Positions 46,685 to 58,873 of a stretch of 64,000 bases of DNA are shown here, in pieces. This DNA comes from Auanema rhodensis (taxonomy: Eukaryota; Nematoda; Chromadorea; Rhabditida; Rhabditidae). How positions within the stretch are numbered: the first letter of the stretch is position 1; the number at the start of each line of letters is the position of its first letter. The stretch covers positions 6,954,501-7,018,500 of the forward strand of contig OZ059900.1 of the NCBI GenBank assembly GCA_964057225.1, written 5' to 3'. Below the pieces are notes generated by a model, which was not told the origin of the DNA, made no database searches, and saw only the letters and a list, made by a program, of their open reading frames with translations. The position numbers and the translations under genes were made by a program.

Positions 46685-47049
46685 TCATTCAATTCTAAAT
46701 TTCACTTTCATCTCCTCAAACTTTTCATTTATTTCATCCAGTGCTTCCAGAATGCTTTCTGGCAATGGCGTACCAGCGTCATCATTAGTTCGAATCAGAT
46801 CCTCAAAGGAGGTAATAGTTGTTACAAGAAGAGGTTGAAACTCGCGATACTCAACCAATAACAATGCACGTTTTTCTTTTTCTTTTGTAATGACATTGTC
46901 TATTACATCAAGTAGCTGTTTGAATTGTGTCATTGAAGCGTACATCTGTAAATCCATTGTATAAGTTATAAGTCATGAATGTTTTAACTTACCCTTCTTA
47001 ATTCAAAAGGTGAGGATGGGTTAACATTCTGTAAATATTGGCTGAACAT
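46685..47049 (-). CDS. 105-residue coiled-coil protein, diverged relative of the amplified family
   Basis: Two exons in phase: 46993-47049 (MFSQYLQNVNPSSPFELRR) and 46685-46945, separated by a 47-nt intron. The second exon encodes a helix (FKQLLDVIDNVITKEKEKR), then VEYREFQPLLVTTITSFEDL, then LPESILEALDEINEKFEEM. The last two align with REYQKLQSLMTQHLRFLASE and VPKPLMTEYEETRRYFKEI of the 160-residue protein. It lies next to a decayed 5S on the same strand, as in the palindrome units. Function unknown. A structural or kinetochore-type coiled-coil subunit would be speculation. Confidence 0.65.
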
Positions 47050-47698
47050 AATCTCAATTCTGTAAGAACTATGCAAAGTTGAGCAATCCTGAAGAGAGCA
47101 GAATCAATGAATTGAAAAAACTTTTTGAAAATTTTAGTGTTAAAAATAACTTTATTTCAGATGAAATAGATTGTTTTTCTTTTTCTTTGTTTCAAATAAT
47201 GAAAATTATTTTCTCGATTTCAGTAAAAATCAATTAGGACAGAAAAATTTTAGTAAAGTATAGTTCGAATTCGATGTTTTTGGGTAAAATGAAAATTTTC
47301 GAGCTTTTAAGAATTTCTAAAATTGAAAAACTATTAAAAAACTCAGACGCAATTGACTCTACTCAGTAAACTTTAAACCTACTAATAGGACCCTGCGTCC
47401 TTTATGAGCAATACTGCGAAAAACACGATCAGATTTCAAATTCAGCGGGGATCATATAAAAATTGGTCAAATTTCTGCTCATAATTAGTGAAGTTCGTTT
47501 ATTTATGTTATGTATAGAGTTTTCGTGATTTTTAGTGTGTAGTTCTAACTTGTTCAAAAATGTACAAATCATTCTCAAATCACCCATTCTGTTTCGAGAT
47601 TTTCAATTAATCTACCCCTGTCAATCTGTAGAGATCCATATGCAACTTATAACGTTCGAGAACGGTCCACTGAAATTTTTTACAAAAACTTATCGTAT
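47050..47698. other. Intergenic, nothing recognised
   Basis: Upstream region of the minus-strand 105-residue gene. AT-rich, no motif or open frame I can support. Confidence 0.5.
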
Positions 47699-48546
47699 AT
47701 TGATACAACTCTCAATTACTATGTACAAACAATAGCAATGTTATTAAGCTTCAAATTAATAAAAGTGAAAAACATGTTCCTATTGCCTATTCAAATCCTC
47801 ATGTGTTCTTCATGTTTGCCTATCCCGGAGTGTGAACCTTTTTTCATTTGAGAAAACTAAAAAAAACTTTCTTTGCCTATGAAATGGAAAGTTCAAGTGT
47901 GTTTTTCATTTAATTGAAATGTGATTGGATCACTTTGCATATGTGTTCAATCACAAGGTGTCACATAAACATAGGTATAATGGAAAAAACATGCTTCACT
48001 TCCCTAATCAACTTTAACCATGCCACAACTGTTTTATCTCGAAAGCTTTATGCGTCTGCAACTTCTTTCTCTCAGCGTCATGACTTATCTTAACGTCTCT
48101 AACCACTTCTATTCTCTATCATCATTAGCCATTTCGATGTTTCTCTTCCTTGTGAAGAAACCATACTTGATTTCTCTATCCGTCAACTCATCCAACAGCC
48201 CCTCCCCGATTGTCTAGTTCTCTCTTATCTACCTCTCAAAGTCTTATAGTCCTCACCAATTTCTTTTCTTTTTGACTCTTTTTGTATCATCATATTATCA
48301 TCTCGTCTCTTTTCGGTATTTTTTCTTTTTCTTTCAGCTATCTCATCCTTCTCCTAGTTGTCCTCGCTGGAAGCAGAATCGGGGCACAAGTGATGGGCAT
48401 GTCGCTATACATGGACCACACCCCTGCTTGGGAACAAAACGGTAGTAAATCAAGAAAAAGAAAACGTTAAGAAAAAATGCAAAAAGAACACGCATAGTTC
48501 CTATGATACAACAACAAGCCGCCAAAATAGTCGAAATGACCACCCA
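47699..48546 (+). repeat. 848-bp direct duplication, copy 1
   Basis: Repeated 1680 bp downstream with only a handful of differences (for example CCACTTCT/CCTCTTCT and GCTGGAAGC/GCTAGAAGC). The copy contains a pyrimidine-rich central part and a more GC-rich end (TCGGGGCACAAGTGATGGGC ... CACACCCCTGCTTGGGAAC). Short open frames on both strands in it show no family resemblance. I do not recognise a transposon and see no terminal inverted repeats. Confidence 0.9.
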
Positions 48547-49378
48547 GAACTTTAAGTTTAAAAAACAAATACACAACAAGCTAAAAAAATACAAAGCATG
48601 TTATGAATTAATGCATAGAAGAGATGATCAAACAAGAGAAATCTCAGAAAGACTCTTTTTTTTTCAAAAGTTTTATATAGCTAATATTTACTTTTTGTTT
48701 ATTTAATGAAACTAACTTTTTTTGGATCTAAATAATTATGATGCAAATGCTAAATTTCACAGAAAAAATTTAGGTCCTATTACCCATATTGATGAATTCA
48801 TATTTCATTAGAAAATATTTGCTTCTTACAATAATAAAGAGAGTAAACTAGGTAAAAGTTAATGAGAATGGTGTACAACGTGTTTGTTCATTACCATTTT
48901 ACCGTTTTTGTTAATATATGCTCAAACATTTGAATAATAATATTTGATAAGTATCATTTTATTTACAACTAAACCGGGTCTCACATTTCGCAAAACTTAC
49001 TTGAAAATAGAAACAATTGATATAAAATTATTAGTCGTATTACATCCTTTGTGAAATATAATTGCCTGAGCTTCATGTCTCCGGATTCATCAATTTCTTC
49101 ACTTCGACAGTTTTTTCAAAAATGCCAAATATGCTAATCAGTCATAAAATTCACTTTTTAACAGTAGGAATATGAAATACAACATACGTATTATGCTTAA
49201 TTATAGTTTTACAAACAGATATTTCATTTATTTTGTTCAAACATTTCTAACTATATACATATAGGATATTCGATAATGTTTGTAAATTTAACTACAAAGT
49301 TATATATGCGTGACATTTATGTGTTCAATTTCAACTCATGATATGCTAGTTTTTGCCTTTCACAAAGAATCGGCGTGT
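48547..49378. other. Spacer between the duplicated segments
   Basis: AT-rich single-copy DNA, about 830 bp, with no recognised gene. A 67-codon frame at 48503-48706 straddles the end of copy 1 and is Lys/Gln-rich; I do not call it. Confidence 0.5.
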
Positions 49379-50226
49379 ATTGACACAACTCTCAATTACT
49401 ATGTACAAACAATAGCAATGTTATTAAGCTTCAAATTAATAAAAGTGAAAAACATGTTCCTATTGCCTATTCAAATCCTCATGTGTTCTTCATGTTTGCC
49501 TATCCCGGAGTGTGAACCTTTTTTCATTTGAGAAAACTAAAAAAAACTTTCTTTGCCTATGAAATGGAAAGTTCAAGTGTGTTTTTCATTTAATTGAAAT
49601 GTGATTGGATCACTTTGCATATGTGTTCAATCACAAGGTGTCACATAAACATAGGTATAATGGAAAAAACATGCTTCACTTCCCTAATCAACTTTAACCA
49701 TGCCACAACTGTTTTATCTCGAAAGCTTTATGCGTCTGCAACTTCTTTCTCTCAGCGTCATGACTTATCTTAACGTCTCTAACCTCTTCTATTCTCTATC
49801 ATCATTAGCCATTTCGATGTTTCTCTTCCTTGTGAAGAAACCATACTTGATTTCTCTATCCGTCAACTCATCCAACAGCCCCTCCCCGATTGTCTAGTTC
49901 TCTCTTATCTACCTCTCAAAGTCTTATAGTCCTCACCAATTTCTTTTCTTTTTGACTCTTTTTGTATCATCATATTATCATCTCGTCTCTTTTCGGTATT
50001 TTTTCTTTTTCTTTCAGCTATCTCATCCTTCTCCTAGTTGTCCTCGCTAGAAGCAGAATCGGGGCACAAGTGATGGGCATGTCGCTATACATGGACCACA
50101 CCCCTGCTTGGGAACAAAACGGTAGTAAATCAAGAAAAAGAAAACGTTAAGAAAAAATGCAAAAAGAACACGCATAGTTCCTATGATACAACATCAAGCC
50201 GCCAAAATAGTCAAAACGACCACCCA
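49379..50226 (+). repeat. 848-bp direct duplication, copy 2
   Basis: Offset of exactly 1680 bp from copy 1, with no indels apparent by eye, so the duplication is recent. Confidence 0.9.
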
Positions 50227-52316
50227 AACAATGATAACTTTATTACGTCAACCACTTATGTATTTTCAATCTAGAAATAGTTGTAATTAAAATCATTTAA
50301 ATTAACTTAGATCGTGATCAAAAAACTGTTTAAACAAGGATAAACAAACGAGTTGAATAAACGTCGCTGTAGCAGACACAATAAGTATTGCCGAAATCGA
50401 TTTAAGACACGTTCAATGCATCTTTTCAAATTTAATTGTCCGGCTCAAACTACAGTGACCATGATCAATAACGTGTGTACTTGTTAAGGTTATCTTCAGA
50501 TAGGTCACTCATTCATATCCTGGTCGATTTAATATATTTTTTTGATTAAACAGGTAATTCATGAAAAAATAATTATTATGCCCAATTGCAATTCAAAACT
50601 TTTCAATAACAGCTTGTCAATCATTCGTGTTTGACCGTATATTAATACTACAATTAATATAACAACGTCAGATATGATGACTAAGTATGATTTTTCAGGC
50701 GCAAAATGTATGTGATTTAATCGGAAATGCGACTAGGTCATAGCGTCAGTTCAAACGTATGCATGAATATATCTTGATTTGTCTAGCGTGATAGCGTGTT
50801 AAGAGAAAAGGATCAATGATTACACGTGAATAAAATTTTCTTTCTTTTTTTAGCGATGATTTAAAGAAATTTAGAGAAAAAGAGATTGAGAGAAAGAGGA
50901 AGAATTCAATCACGAAGAACGTGAAATAGGATTCAAAAGAAGTAAAATAAAAATACTCCATATTTATCGGTATAAATCTGTTCTTGCTTTACACATGACA
51001 ATTGATAATCAGTCAAGATAGACATACCCGCTTAATCAAATCTGTTGAAAGCGTCGGATCTCCGTTTTTGTCTCCTCTTTTATCATCTGATCAATCAATT
51101 TAATTAAATATCATATGGTCAATCACTCTCGTACATGATCACTTCGTTTTTAAACCTATTTCTCTGATTTCTCTCACTTTGTTCACATAATTGATATTAT
51201 TTTATGTCATATCTTTCTATTTTCAACGTTTTTCATTTTGTAACCCCTTATTCGTTTCAGAAATATCATTATTCATTTTGACCTTTTTAACATTTTTTAT
51301 CTTTTTCTCCCTACTTTTAACACATAGAAAAAGACTTATAGATTGTCTCTTGTTATCGATACTGTTAGTTGAATTCCAATTATACTTGGAAAAAACATTA
51401 GATCCCCCCACCCTCCGTCTAACAAATTTATATATCAAAGGGCAATTGTGTTCACACAGCGTATCTAGTGCAGCAGCCTGGTTGTAGCCTATACCAATTT
51501 CATCTCATATTTACCTATACATATACATACATACGCATCCATACAGCCTGCATCTACCATCATTCCTCTTCCGTTTTTGCTTGTTTGTCAAATTCGTTTT
51601 CATCTTTCTCTTTCATTTCTGCAATTGTACTCTCCCTCTCCCCCGTCATCTTTTTCGATCATCAGCCATCATCATTTTCTTCAGGCCACTACCACCATCA
51701 GCGTCGTCAACAGCTACCACCTTTCTACAACTTTCCACTGTTTAACACTCAACGCCCCTCCCTGCATACATACATATACATCTAGAGATTAGAGAGCGAG
51801 TAGCAATATAGCAATTCGAAGAGAAGTAGAAAGCACGAGACATCGAAAGAACGAGAAAAAAACGAAAATACAGAAAAGGAAGAGAAAGACAGAGTTAGAT
51901 ACCGAGACAGATAGAGTCATTACGAATTGTCTATTGCATCTGACGCCCACTAAACGTCCGTCCTCTCTCTTCTTCCACAGTTAGGGGCAGCTAGCTAGCT
52001 AGAGGTTTCAATTAATTGCCTATCCTACATACATAAGCAACTTCAGTGAGGATCGAAGGCATCTCAATCAGCCAGTTTTTCATAACGTAAGCTCATATTT
52101 AGCACAAGCCAATTATAATTCATGCTATAATTTCAGTGATAACAGTCGCAAATTTCATTTCTCTATTCATTGTTGATATTCAGCTATATCATATAACTTC
52201 TATTTGTTGTTGTTAACAGCTATTATTACATTACTTAGGAAACAGTCTACATTATTTCTGCCGTTATCCACTAGAATTATACAGAATACTATTATATTAC
52301 TTTAATATTCAATATA
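50227..52316 (+). other. Upstream region of the disordered-protein gene
   Basis: No coding gene is recognised. Pyrimidine-rich and purine-rich tracts alternate (C/T-rich 51480-51780, G/A-rich 51785-51930). The segment near 51940-52080 is less AT-rich, and the 5' untranslated exon of the next gene may lie here. Confidence 0.4.
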
Positions 52317-54078
52317 ATGTATGATTCATCACCACGTCAAAAACAGTCATCGGAAGCGTATGGCTATCAAGATTCATACTATACAACAGCTCCTCGACAG
52401 CCTCGTACTCGATCGCAAACACGTTTAAATTCCGAATTTGCACCAAATGCTAACGACTATCCAGTGTATAGCCAATCATCTAAGTCATTAGATAAATCAC
52501 AAAGGTAGTTCCGTTTCAATCTTTCTAAACAGTTATTTTTCAATATTTTTTCAAAAAAATTTCGATTTGCGTTTCTTTCAAGTCTACCGCTTTATTGTAT
52601 CGAAATTAATTTAAACAAAAGCTTCTTTGCTGCCTATCATCGCAAAGTTTTCATGATCATTTTATGGAAGAAAGTATAATAATTTATGATAGAATATCAT
52701 TGATAATTATACTCATTTACATTGAACTGTCGGTGTTTATTTATTGCTTTTTCTTTTTTATGAAGAATTTTATGCCAGCATCCTAGTTTTTTCTTCTATT
52801 GTTTGTCGCAAACTGGAAAACTATATATACGATGTATGTTATTCTCTCGTAGAGAAAATGAAAAAATCGTAGAGTTCATTATCTTTTGTCTCTAAGTATC
52901 ATTGATTATACTTTCAATATGAAGAAATTCGTAACAAAAATGAGAAAAAATTTGCAATTACTCGCTGAATTTTACTTTTTATTTTAATTTTAGAGCTCGT
53001 TCTCTAGATGCAGTACGTGGAGCAGCTTCACAAGAAGATATAGGCAGACAGATTAGTGGGCCACGTGGTAATAATGGACCACAAGGTGGTGTAACTATTC
53101 CAATTCGCATTGAACGTGGACCGGCAAGAACATTCGACCAAGATCGTGAGCGTGATCACCGCAGAGTTGAAAACAGTCAAAACTATAATGCTGGATATAA
53201 TATTGGATCAAGACGTCCAACTGCTGAAAATAATCCATACCAGCGACAAGGTCATCGTGCATATGATGATCCTTCTCCAAGAAGCTATGATGATTCTATG
53301 ATCATGAAATCGTCAAGAAATTATGATTCACCTTCGATGCCAAGAATACAAAGACCTCATCCAGATGACACAGCTATTCTGAAGCCGCGAGGTTTTGAAG
53401 AATCCGCAGTTCAATCACATGGTCGCTACTATGAAGATGATGTTGCTATGAGAGCACCAAGAGGATATGATGATGGATATATACCACGTAGCCAACGGAA
53501 TTATGATGACGCCCCAATGATGCGACGTGAATGGAGCAGTAGTTTAGATCGATTGGATCGTCGTATGCAAGATTCGAGGTATTAACTACTTTTTAAAATT
53601 TTTATTCAAAACATTCTTTTGCAGCAAAAGATCACCAAATATGCTTAATCGTTCATATGGCAATGCTCGCGATTTCAAGCTTGATACCAGACCATCTTTT
53701 GGACCTCGCTACCCAGCTGGCTACAAAGAGAGTGGTGGTGGTGGGCAGGGATACCGTCAACATTCCAGCTACCACTATGAGTCAGGCGGTGGACCTACAT
53801 CACATGGAGCCATGGTATCACAGCCACCATCTCCTCATCGTCGCGGCATAATTAGTCAGCAGCCACAAGCGATGAATACAATGGGTCGTCGTACTGCGGG
53901 TGGACATGAAAATATGATGATTACAAGCTCAAGCGGAGCTCATCATCATCAACAACAGCAGGTAGGGCTTCATCCACGAAAATATCACCGCGTAAAGTGT
54001 TGCTGTTTTTCATTCACTTGGCCTCTATGGAGCTACGAGCCCACAACACCACCACAACCTATCTATCGAAACATTTAA
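52317..54078 (+). CDS. 408-residue disordered protein with C-terminal Cys-rich tail
   Basis: Three exons in phase: 52317-52504, 52994-53578 and 53625-54078, giving 408 residues. I do not recognise the family. Most of the protein is predicted by eye to be disordered and rich in Arg, Ser, Tyr, Pro, Gly and Asp, with repeated RxYDD/NYDD words (APRGYDDGY, SQRNYDDAPM). Exon 2 begins with ARSLDAVRGAASQEDIGRQI and a GPRGNNGPQGG stretch. The last exon has a GGGG segment, a His/Gln run (AHHHQQQQ), and ends HRVKCCCFSFTWPLWSYEPT. The triple Cys beside aromatics suggests palmitoylation or membrane association. There is no signal peptide. It could be a cytoskeletal or junction-associated scaffold, but that is a guess. 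Confidence 0.75.
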
Positions 54079-55163
54079 ATAATGAGCTTATTTCATGGAA
54101 AATTGGAAAAAATTTTTAACCAACTTCCAAGGTTTATCTCTATTATTTCACAAAGCAAATATCTCTTTCAATTGAAAGCTCATCATTAGCCAATTTTTGG
54201 AAACATTTTGAATATTTTCTCATACTTCACCAGCATTTATAACAAATTTTCCTCAACTTAGTCTTGCCAGACGATTTGAAGACAACATATAATCGATAGA
54301 TATCGGCATTAATTTTTAAATCCATCATCCGAAAGATATGATTCCTTTATTAATGACTATATTAAATAATCAGCCATAGATATACGATAATCTGATAATA
54401 GTTTACATTAATCATTTTTTCTGTGAAACTACATTTTGAATGTTTTTTTTTGTTTCTTCTCTTCATATTTTTCAATTTGTTGTGACATTTTTTTTCTTAG
54501 AACTTTCATGCATTGTTTCATATTGAATTACAGTATATAGTATATAGTATACATATAATATATAATTTACTACAACCATAAATAGAAAATATTTTAATAA
54601 ACTGATTATAAGCAAGTGTTCTAGAATAATTAAGAAACATAGCAAAGAAAGCTCAAAAACAAAAAAAACACATATGAATTGTCGTTTAAGAAACAAACTC
54701 GAAAATGTTTTATATTTACATGATTTTCAATAGAAATATATTATATTATGTGATTATATATCATAATATTTATATATAAACAGATTATAGCTATTTTAAC
54801 GATTTTATCATCATGAAAGAATTATTTTTTTAGTTTTTTTATTTATAGCGCAATTAATTGAGATACATATGTAGTTTGACACAGTACTTTAATGTATTTA
54901 TGGGAAACAAAATAATTGGACAACACAATTAGACGATAATTATTATTTTTTTGATTCTTTGCTCTTTTATTTCTTTTTTTTGCTCTCAGCACGATATATT
55001 TGATCTTTGCTACCTTTGTCAAAGACAAACTACTACTTTAAGAATATATTTGACCTATATACAGGAATTCATAGTACACCTGCCATAAATTAGAATAAAA
55101 TTACTCTTCAATTATTAATTCGACCTACTTTATAAAAAATGACAACATTCATGAGCCTTTGGC
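54079..55163. other. Intergenic, AT-rich
   Basis: Presumed 3' untranslated region of the upstream gene, followed by TA-rich repeats (about 54536-54575 and 54735-54780). No gene is recognised. Confidence 0.5.
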
Positions 55164-55272
55164 ATGACCTACAAGAGCCTAATGATCATTGAGCAGATGG
55201 TAACACTACCTTTCTGGGATGCCTACATTTTCTTAGTCCCATCAGTTGGTGCTCGATACTCCACCTCAGATG
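55164..55272 (+). CDS. Possible alternative first exon of the chitinase
   Basis: Encodes MTYKSLMIIEQMVTLPFWDA and YIFLVPSVGARYSTSD, ending at a strong donor (GATG|GTGAGC) in phase 1. It joins in phase to the 9-nt exon at 56159-56167 and then to chitinase exon 2, giving [17 protein letters not shown]. The hydrophobic LPFWDAYIFLVPSVGA could serve as a weak signal or anchor. The reading is consistent but unproven. Confidence 0.4.
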
Positions 55273-56158
55273 GTGAGCTAGAGAAGTACTCTCTTTCTTC
55301 CTTTTTTTGTTTCTATAATCTTTACTTTTTTTTATATTCGATGCTCCGGAGAAAGATTATATACCTTTTCTGAATGACAGTTATTATTTGTTTCTTTTTT
55401 CTTTTTATTATTGAATTGTATAAACCCTCATTTCTAGTTAAAGAAACAGTTGGGGTGTAATCTTCTTCACCTCATTCAATAAACATTCTCCAATTTCCTT
55501 TTACTCTATTTTGTCATCATTTTTTCTAAGCATTGAATGACGTGACGTCCATCGAAAGGGCGACAACGACGATCGTCAATCAGCTCAAGAAGGTTTAGTT
55601 GGTCATTCGGCTCGTGTCCTGTCCGTCTCATCGCTTTGTTGCTTGCTCTGTTATGCAAATATAGGAAAGGAAATATTTGAAGACTTTCACGGCTCATCCT
55701 TTTCATTAGCTTCTAGACCCAGCCGACAGTATACTATGAGATGACTTTTCTACAAAGTTATCTTTTCACTTATCTTTCTGTTTCATACTTTGTGTGTTTT
55801 TTTATCTAGCCAACTGTTAAGTACTTGGATTCTGTCAGATTTTGTGCATGTAATTCAATCACCTCAAAACTGCTTTAATACATAAGCTGGTACAGTAAAC
55901 AATACGTACAAACAGATTGTTTTTCTTGTTTAGTCTTCTTAATGAAGTTTACATCTATTGACCTAACAATAAGCCTTCTCATTTTTTAAATTTAACCTAA
56001 CCGCTTTTCTAATTTCTTGTTTTTCTCAAGTTGTTCATATTTTCTTTTCTCTCTCATTCTTTGATCTGAAAAAAAGTTTTCAAACGAGTTCGCGTTTGAT
56101 GTTTATGTCAATTTTTGATTTGAATAGTGTAAATTTGGTATTTACTAATATTTTTCAG

Positions 56159-56167
56159 ATAAACCAG
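56159..56167 (+). other. Candidate 9-nt microexon / 5' splice acceptor
   Basis: TTTTTCAG precedes ATAAACCAG, which is followed by GTAATG. Read as a microexon it encodes the end of Asp plus Lys-Pro and keeps phase with both flanking exons. Read instead as an acceptor only, it lies 12 nt before the ATG at 56171 and would serve as a (trans-)splice site for the short form. Confidence 0.45.
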
Positions 56168-56170
56168 GTA

Positions 56171-58873
56171 ATGAAATTACTTATATTGTTTACAAACCTA
56201 GTTTGTATATATTGCTATTATGGAACTATGAGAAATAGTATGTTTTAAAATTTTTATCGAGTCTTATCACAATATTGCAGATCCTACCATTGTGGTAGAG
56301 GAACAACAAGCATTGGATTTGCCTAGCAACACAAAAACAGATTATGTTAGAGCTTGTTATTTTACAAATTGGTCTCAATATAGGTATGCTTCTTGAAATT
56401 TTACAAGTTGCGAAAATTGCAATATTCTTTTAGACAAGGGCGTGGAAAATATGTACCAGAAGATTATATACCGGGATTATGTACACATATTTTGTTCGCA
56501 TTTGGATGGATGAATGAGGATTTTACTGTTAGGTGATTAATTAGCATAATTATTTCGAAATTACTAGAGTAAATTGAAAATTAGAATTTAAAAAATATGA
56601 AAATACTAATAAATAGTAATTGACAATGAGATTATAGAGCTTTTGACCCAGCTGATCTACCAAATGATTGGGCTGGCGAAGGATTGTATCGGCGTCTTAA
56701 TAACATGAAACGTGTAGATACTAACTTGAAGACTTTGCTCTCAATCGGCGGTTGGAGCTTTGGTACTCGTCTTTTTAAGGTAACTTTTATCTAACATTAA
56801 ACAAATATTAAGAAAAAATAACTATTTATCTTTTTATATTGAACATTTCCAACCATTTTCCGTCTTTTTTTTCACTTTCAATGCGTCACTTATGTTATTT
56901 GCTTTAGGATATGGCGAAATCGGCTGCATCACGTAAAGTATTTATTGACTCTTCCATACAATTTGTTCGTAAATGGAACTTTGATGGTATCGACATTGAT
57001 TGGGAATATCCAGCTGGACCAGAAGATTTCAAAGATTTTGCTCTTCTAGTGAAGGCAAGCTTTGAATAAAGTTTTTACAATGATTTTTATCAATTTTTTT
57101 AGGAAATCAAAGAAGCTGCTGTTGCTGAAGCTAAAACATCAGGCAAAAATGTTCTTCTCATAACAGCTGCTGTTTCAGCTAGTAAGGTAACTATCGACAA
57201 TGGATACGATGTACCAGAAATTTCACTGTAAGTTTCTTAGATCGCTTATCAATTTTATTTTTCAAAAACTCTTTGCAGCTATTTTGATTATATCTTCTTA
57301 ATGAATTATGATTTCCATGGAGCATGGAGCACTGATATTGGTTTCAACTCTCCACTCTATTCTCGTCAAGGTATGAAGCCTGGTGAGGAAGTCTGGAACA
57401 TTGTATGTTGACCATCTATCAGTTTTTTTCAAAAAAATTTAAATTCTCAGGACTTTGCTGCAAAATACTGGAATCAGAAAGGAATGCCAAAAGAAAAAAT
57501 TATTGTCGGAGTTGCCACATACGGAAGAGGTATTTAATAAAAATAGGACCTGATTAATGATCTGCTTTCGCAGGATGGACTATGAAAGATCCCAATAACG
57601 CCAATCCGGGTGCTCAGGGATCACCAGCACGTGTTACACCATACACACAAGAAGCTGGTGTTGCATCTTATTACGAAGTAAACTAATACATTTTGAATCA
57701 TTCAAGACTTTTAATTTAGTTATGCGATATGTTGTCCAAAGGAGCTAAGAGATATTGGCACGACGAGCAGAAGGTACCATATCTGATTGATGGCGACCAG
57801 TTCTGGGGTTATGACGACAAGGAATCTGTACAAATCAAGGTTTGAAGTAAACAAGCATATACCAGACTAACAGCATTATTCGTAGATGGATTATATAAAA
57901 GATCAGCAGTTCGGAGGTGCTTTTGTTTGGACACTTGACTTTGACGATTTCAATGGTCAATGTCCACTATCAGATGGGGAACAGTATCCCCTAATAGGAG
58001 TTATTGCTAAAGAATTGGCGGGAATAACCATTCCAAGAGTGAGAACTGGTTTATCTGTTTTATATTAAGCAAAAAACATTCAGAAAACTGTCCCAACCAT
58101 TGCTCCAACTGCTGTACCAACCATCCCAACCGTACCAGTCACAACTCAAAGACCTTCAACTCCTATGCCCACTGTTGGACCTGTACGTTGGAAACATTTC
58201 ATTCATAGCTTACGTAAATAACTATTCTAGATTATAACCACAACAACTGCTGCTGAGAAGAACATTTGTAAAGGAAGGCCCGAAGGATTTTCAGGGGATT
58301 TGACAGACTGTCAACAATTTGTTCTCTGCTTATTGGGTATTGGAAATGATAGCAATATTTCATTATTTTAAAAATAATTTTCCAGATAAATCATACAAAA
58401 TGCGTTGTCCACTTGGTTTACACTTTTCTCCAAGTCGTAAGTACTGTGTGCTCAAGTCTGATTCTGATTGTGTTGATGCTTCACCACCATCTACTAAAGC
58501 ACCTACACCGACTACAACCACAACTCAATCAACCATTATCACAACCCAAGCGGGATCAACTGTTTCAACTGGAGGTAAAAGATACATATTATTGATTGAT
58601 TAATTTCTTTTAAATTTTCATTCAATTTCGTATATTCATCAAAAATTTAGGCTTTGTTTGTTCCGGTGATGGATTTTACGGAGATCCAAGCAATTGCGCC
58701 AAATTTTTCAGATGCGTTAACGGTCTGAAATATTCATTCGAATGTGCCAGCGGTAAATACAAAAAGAAACTGGAAACAAATTAATAACGATTATCTATTT
58801 AGGTTTATCATTCCATAACGATTCTCTTATGTGTGATCATCCAGATCCATCTAAATGTGCTCAACCTCTTTAA
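56171..58873 (+). CDS. GH18 chitinase with two CBM14 chitin-binding modules
   Basis: Sixteen exons close in phase to 609 residues. Exon 1 (56171-56237) encodes a signal peptide ([18 protein letters not shown]). The GH18 barrel starts at [14 protein letters not shown] and includes [14 protein letters not shown] and the catalytic DxxDxDxE motif in [11 protein letters not shown] (exon 5). Then come [20 protein letters not shown] and [14 protein letters not shown], all expected subsites, so the enzyme should be active. A Pro/Thr-rich linker leads to a first CBM14 (ICKGRPEGF ... CQQFVLCLL ... [13 protein letters not shown]). A second Thr-rich linker leads to the last CBM14 ([20 protein letters not shown] ... 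FECASG). It should hydrolyse chitin in cuticle, eggshell or pharynx lining. Intron 5 uses a GC donor (GAAG|GCAAGC at 57055). AATAAA lies at 58911-58916. An alternative 5' end is described separately. Confidence 0.95.

Noticed and set aside
48020-48594. Short hydrophobic frames in the 848 bp duplicate (plus and minus strands)
   Set aside because: Several frames are open on both strands, no conserved motif, and equality of the copies reflects recent duplication rather than selection.
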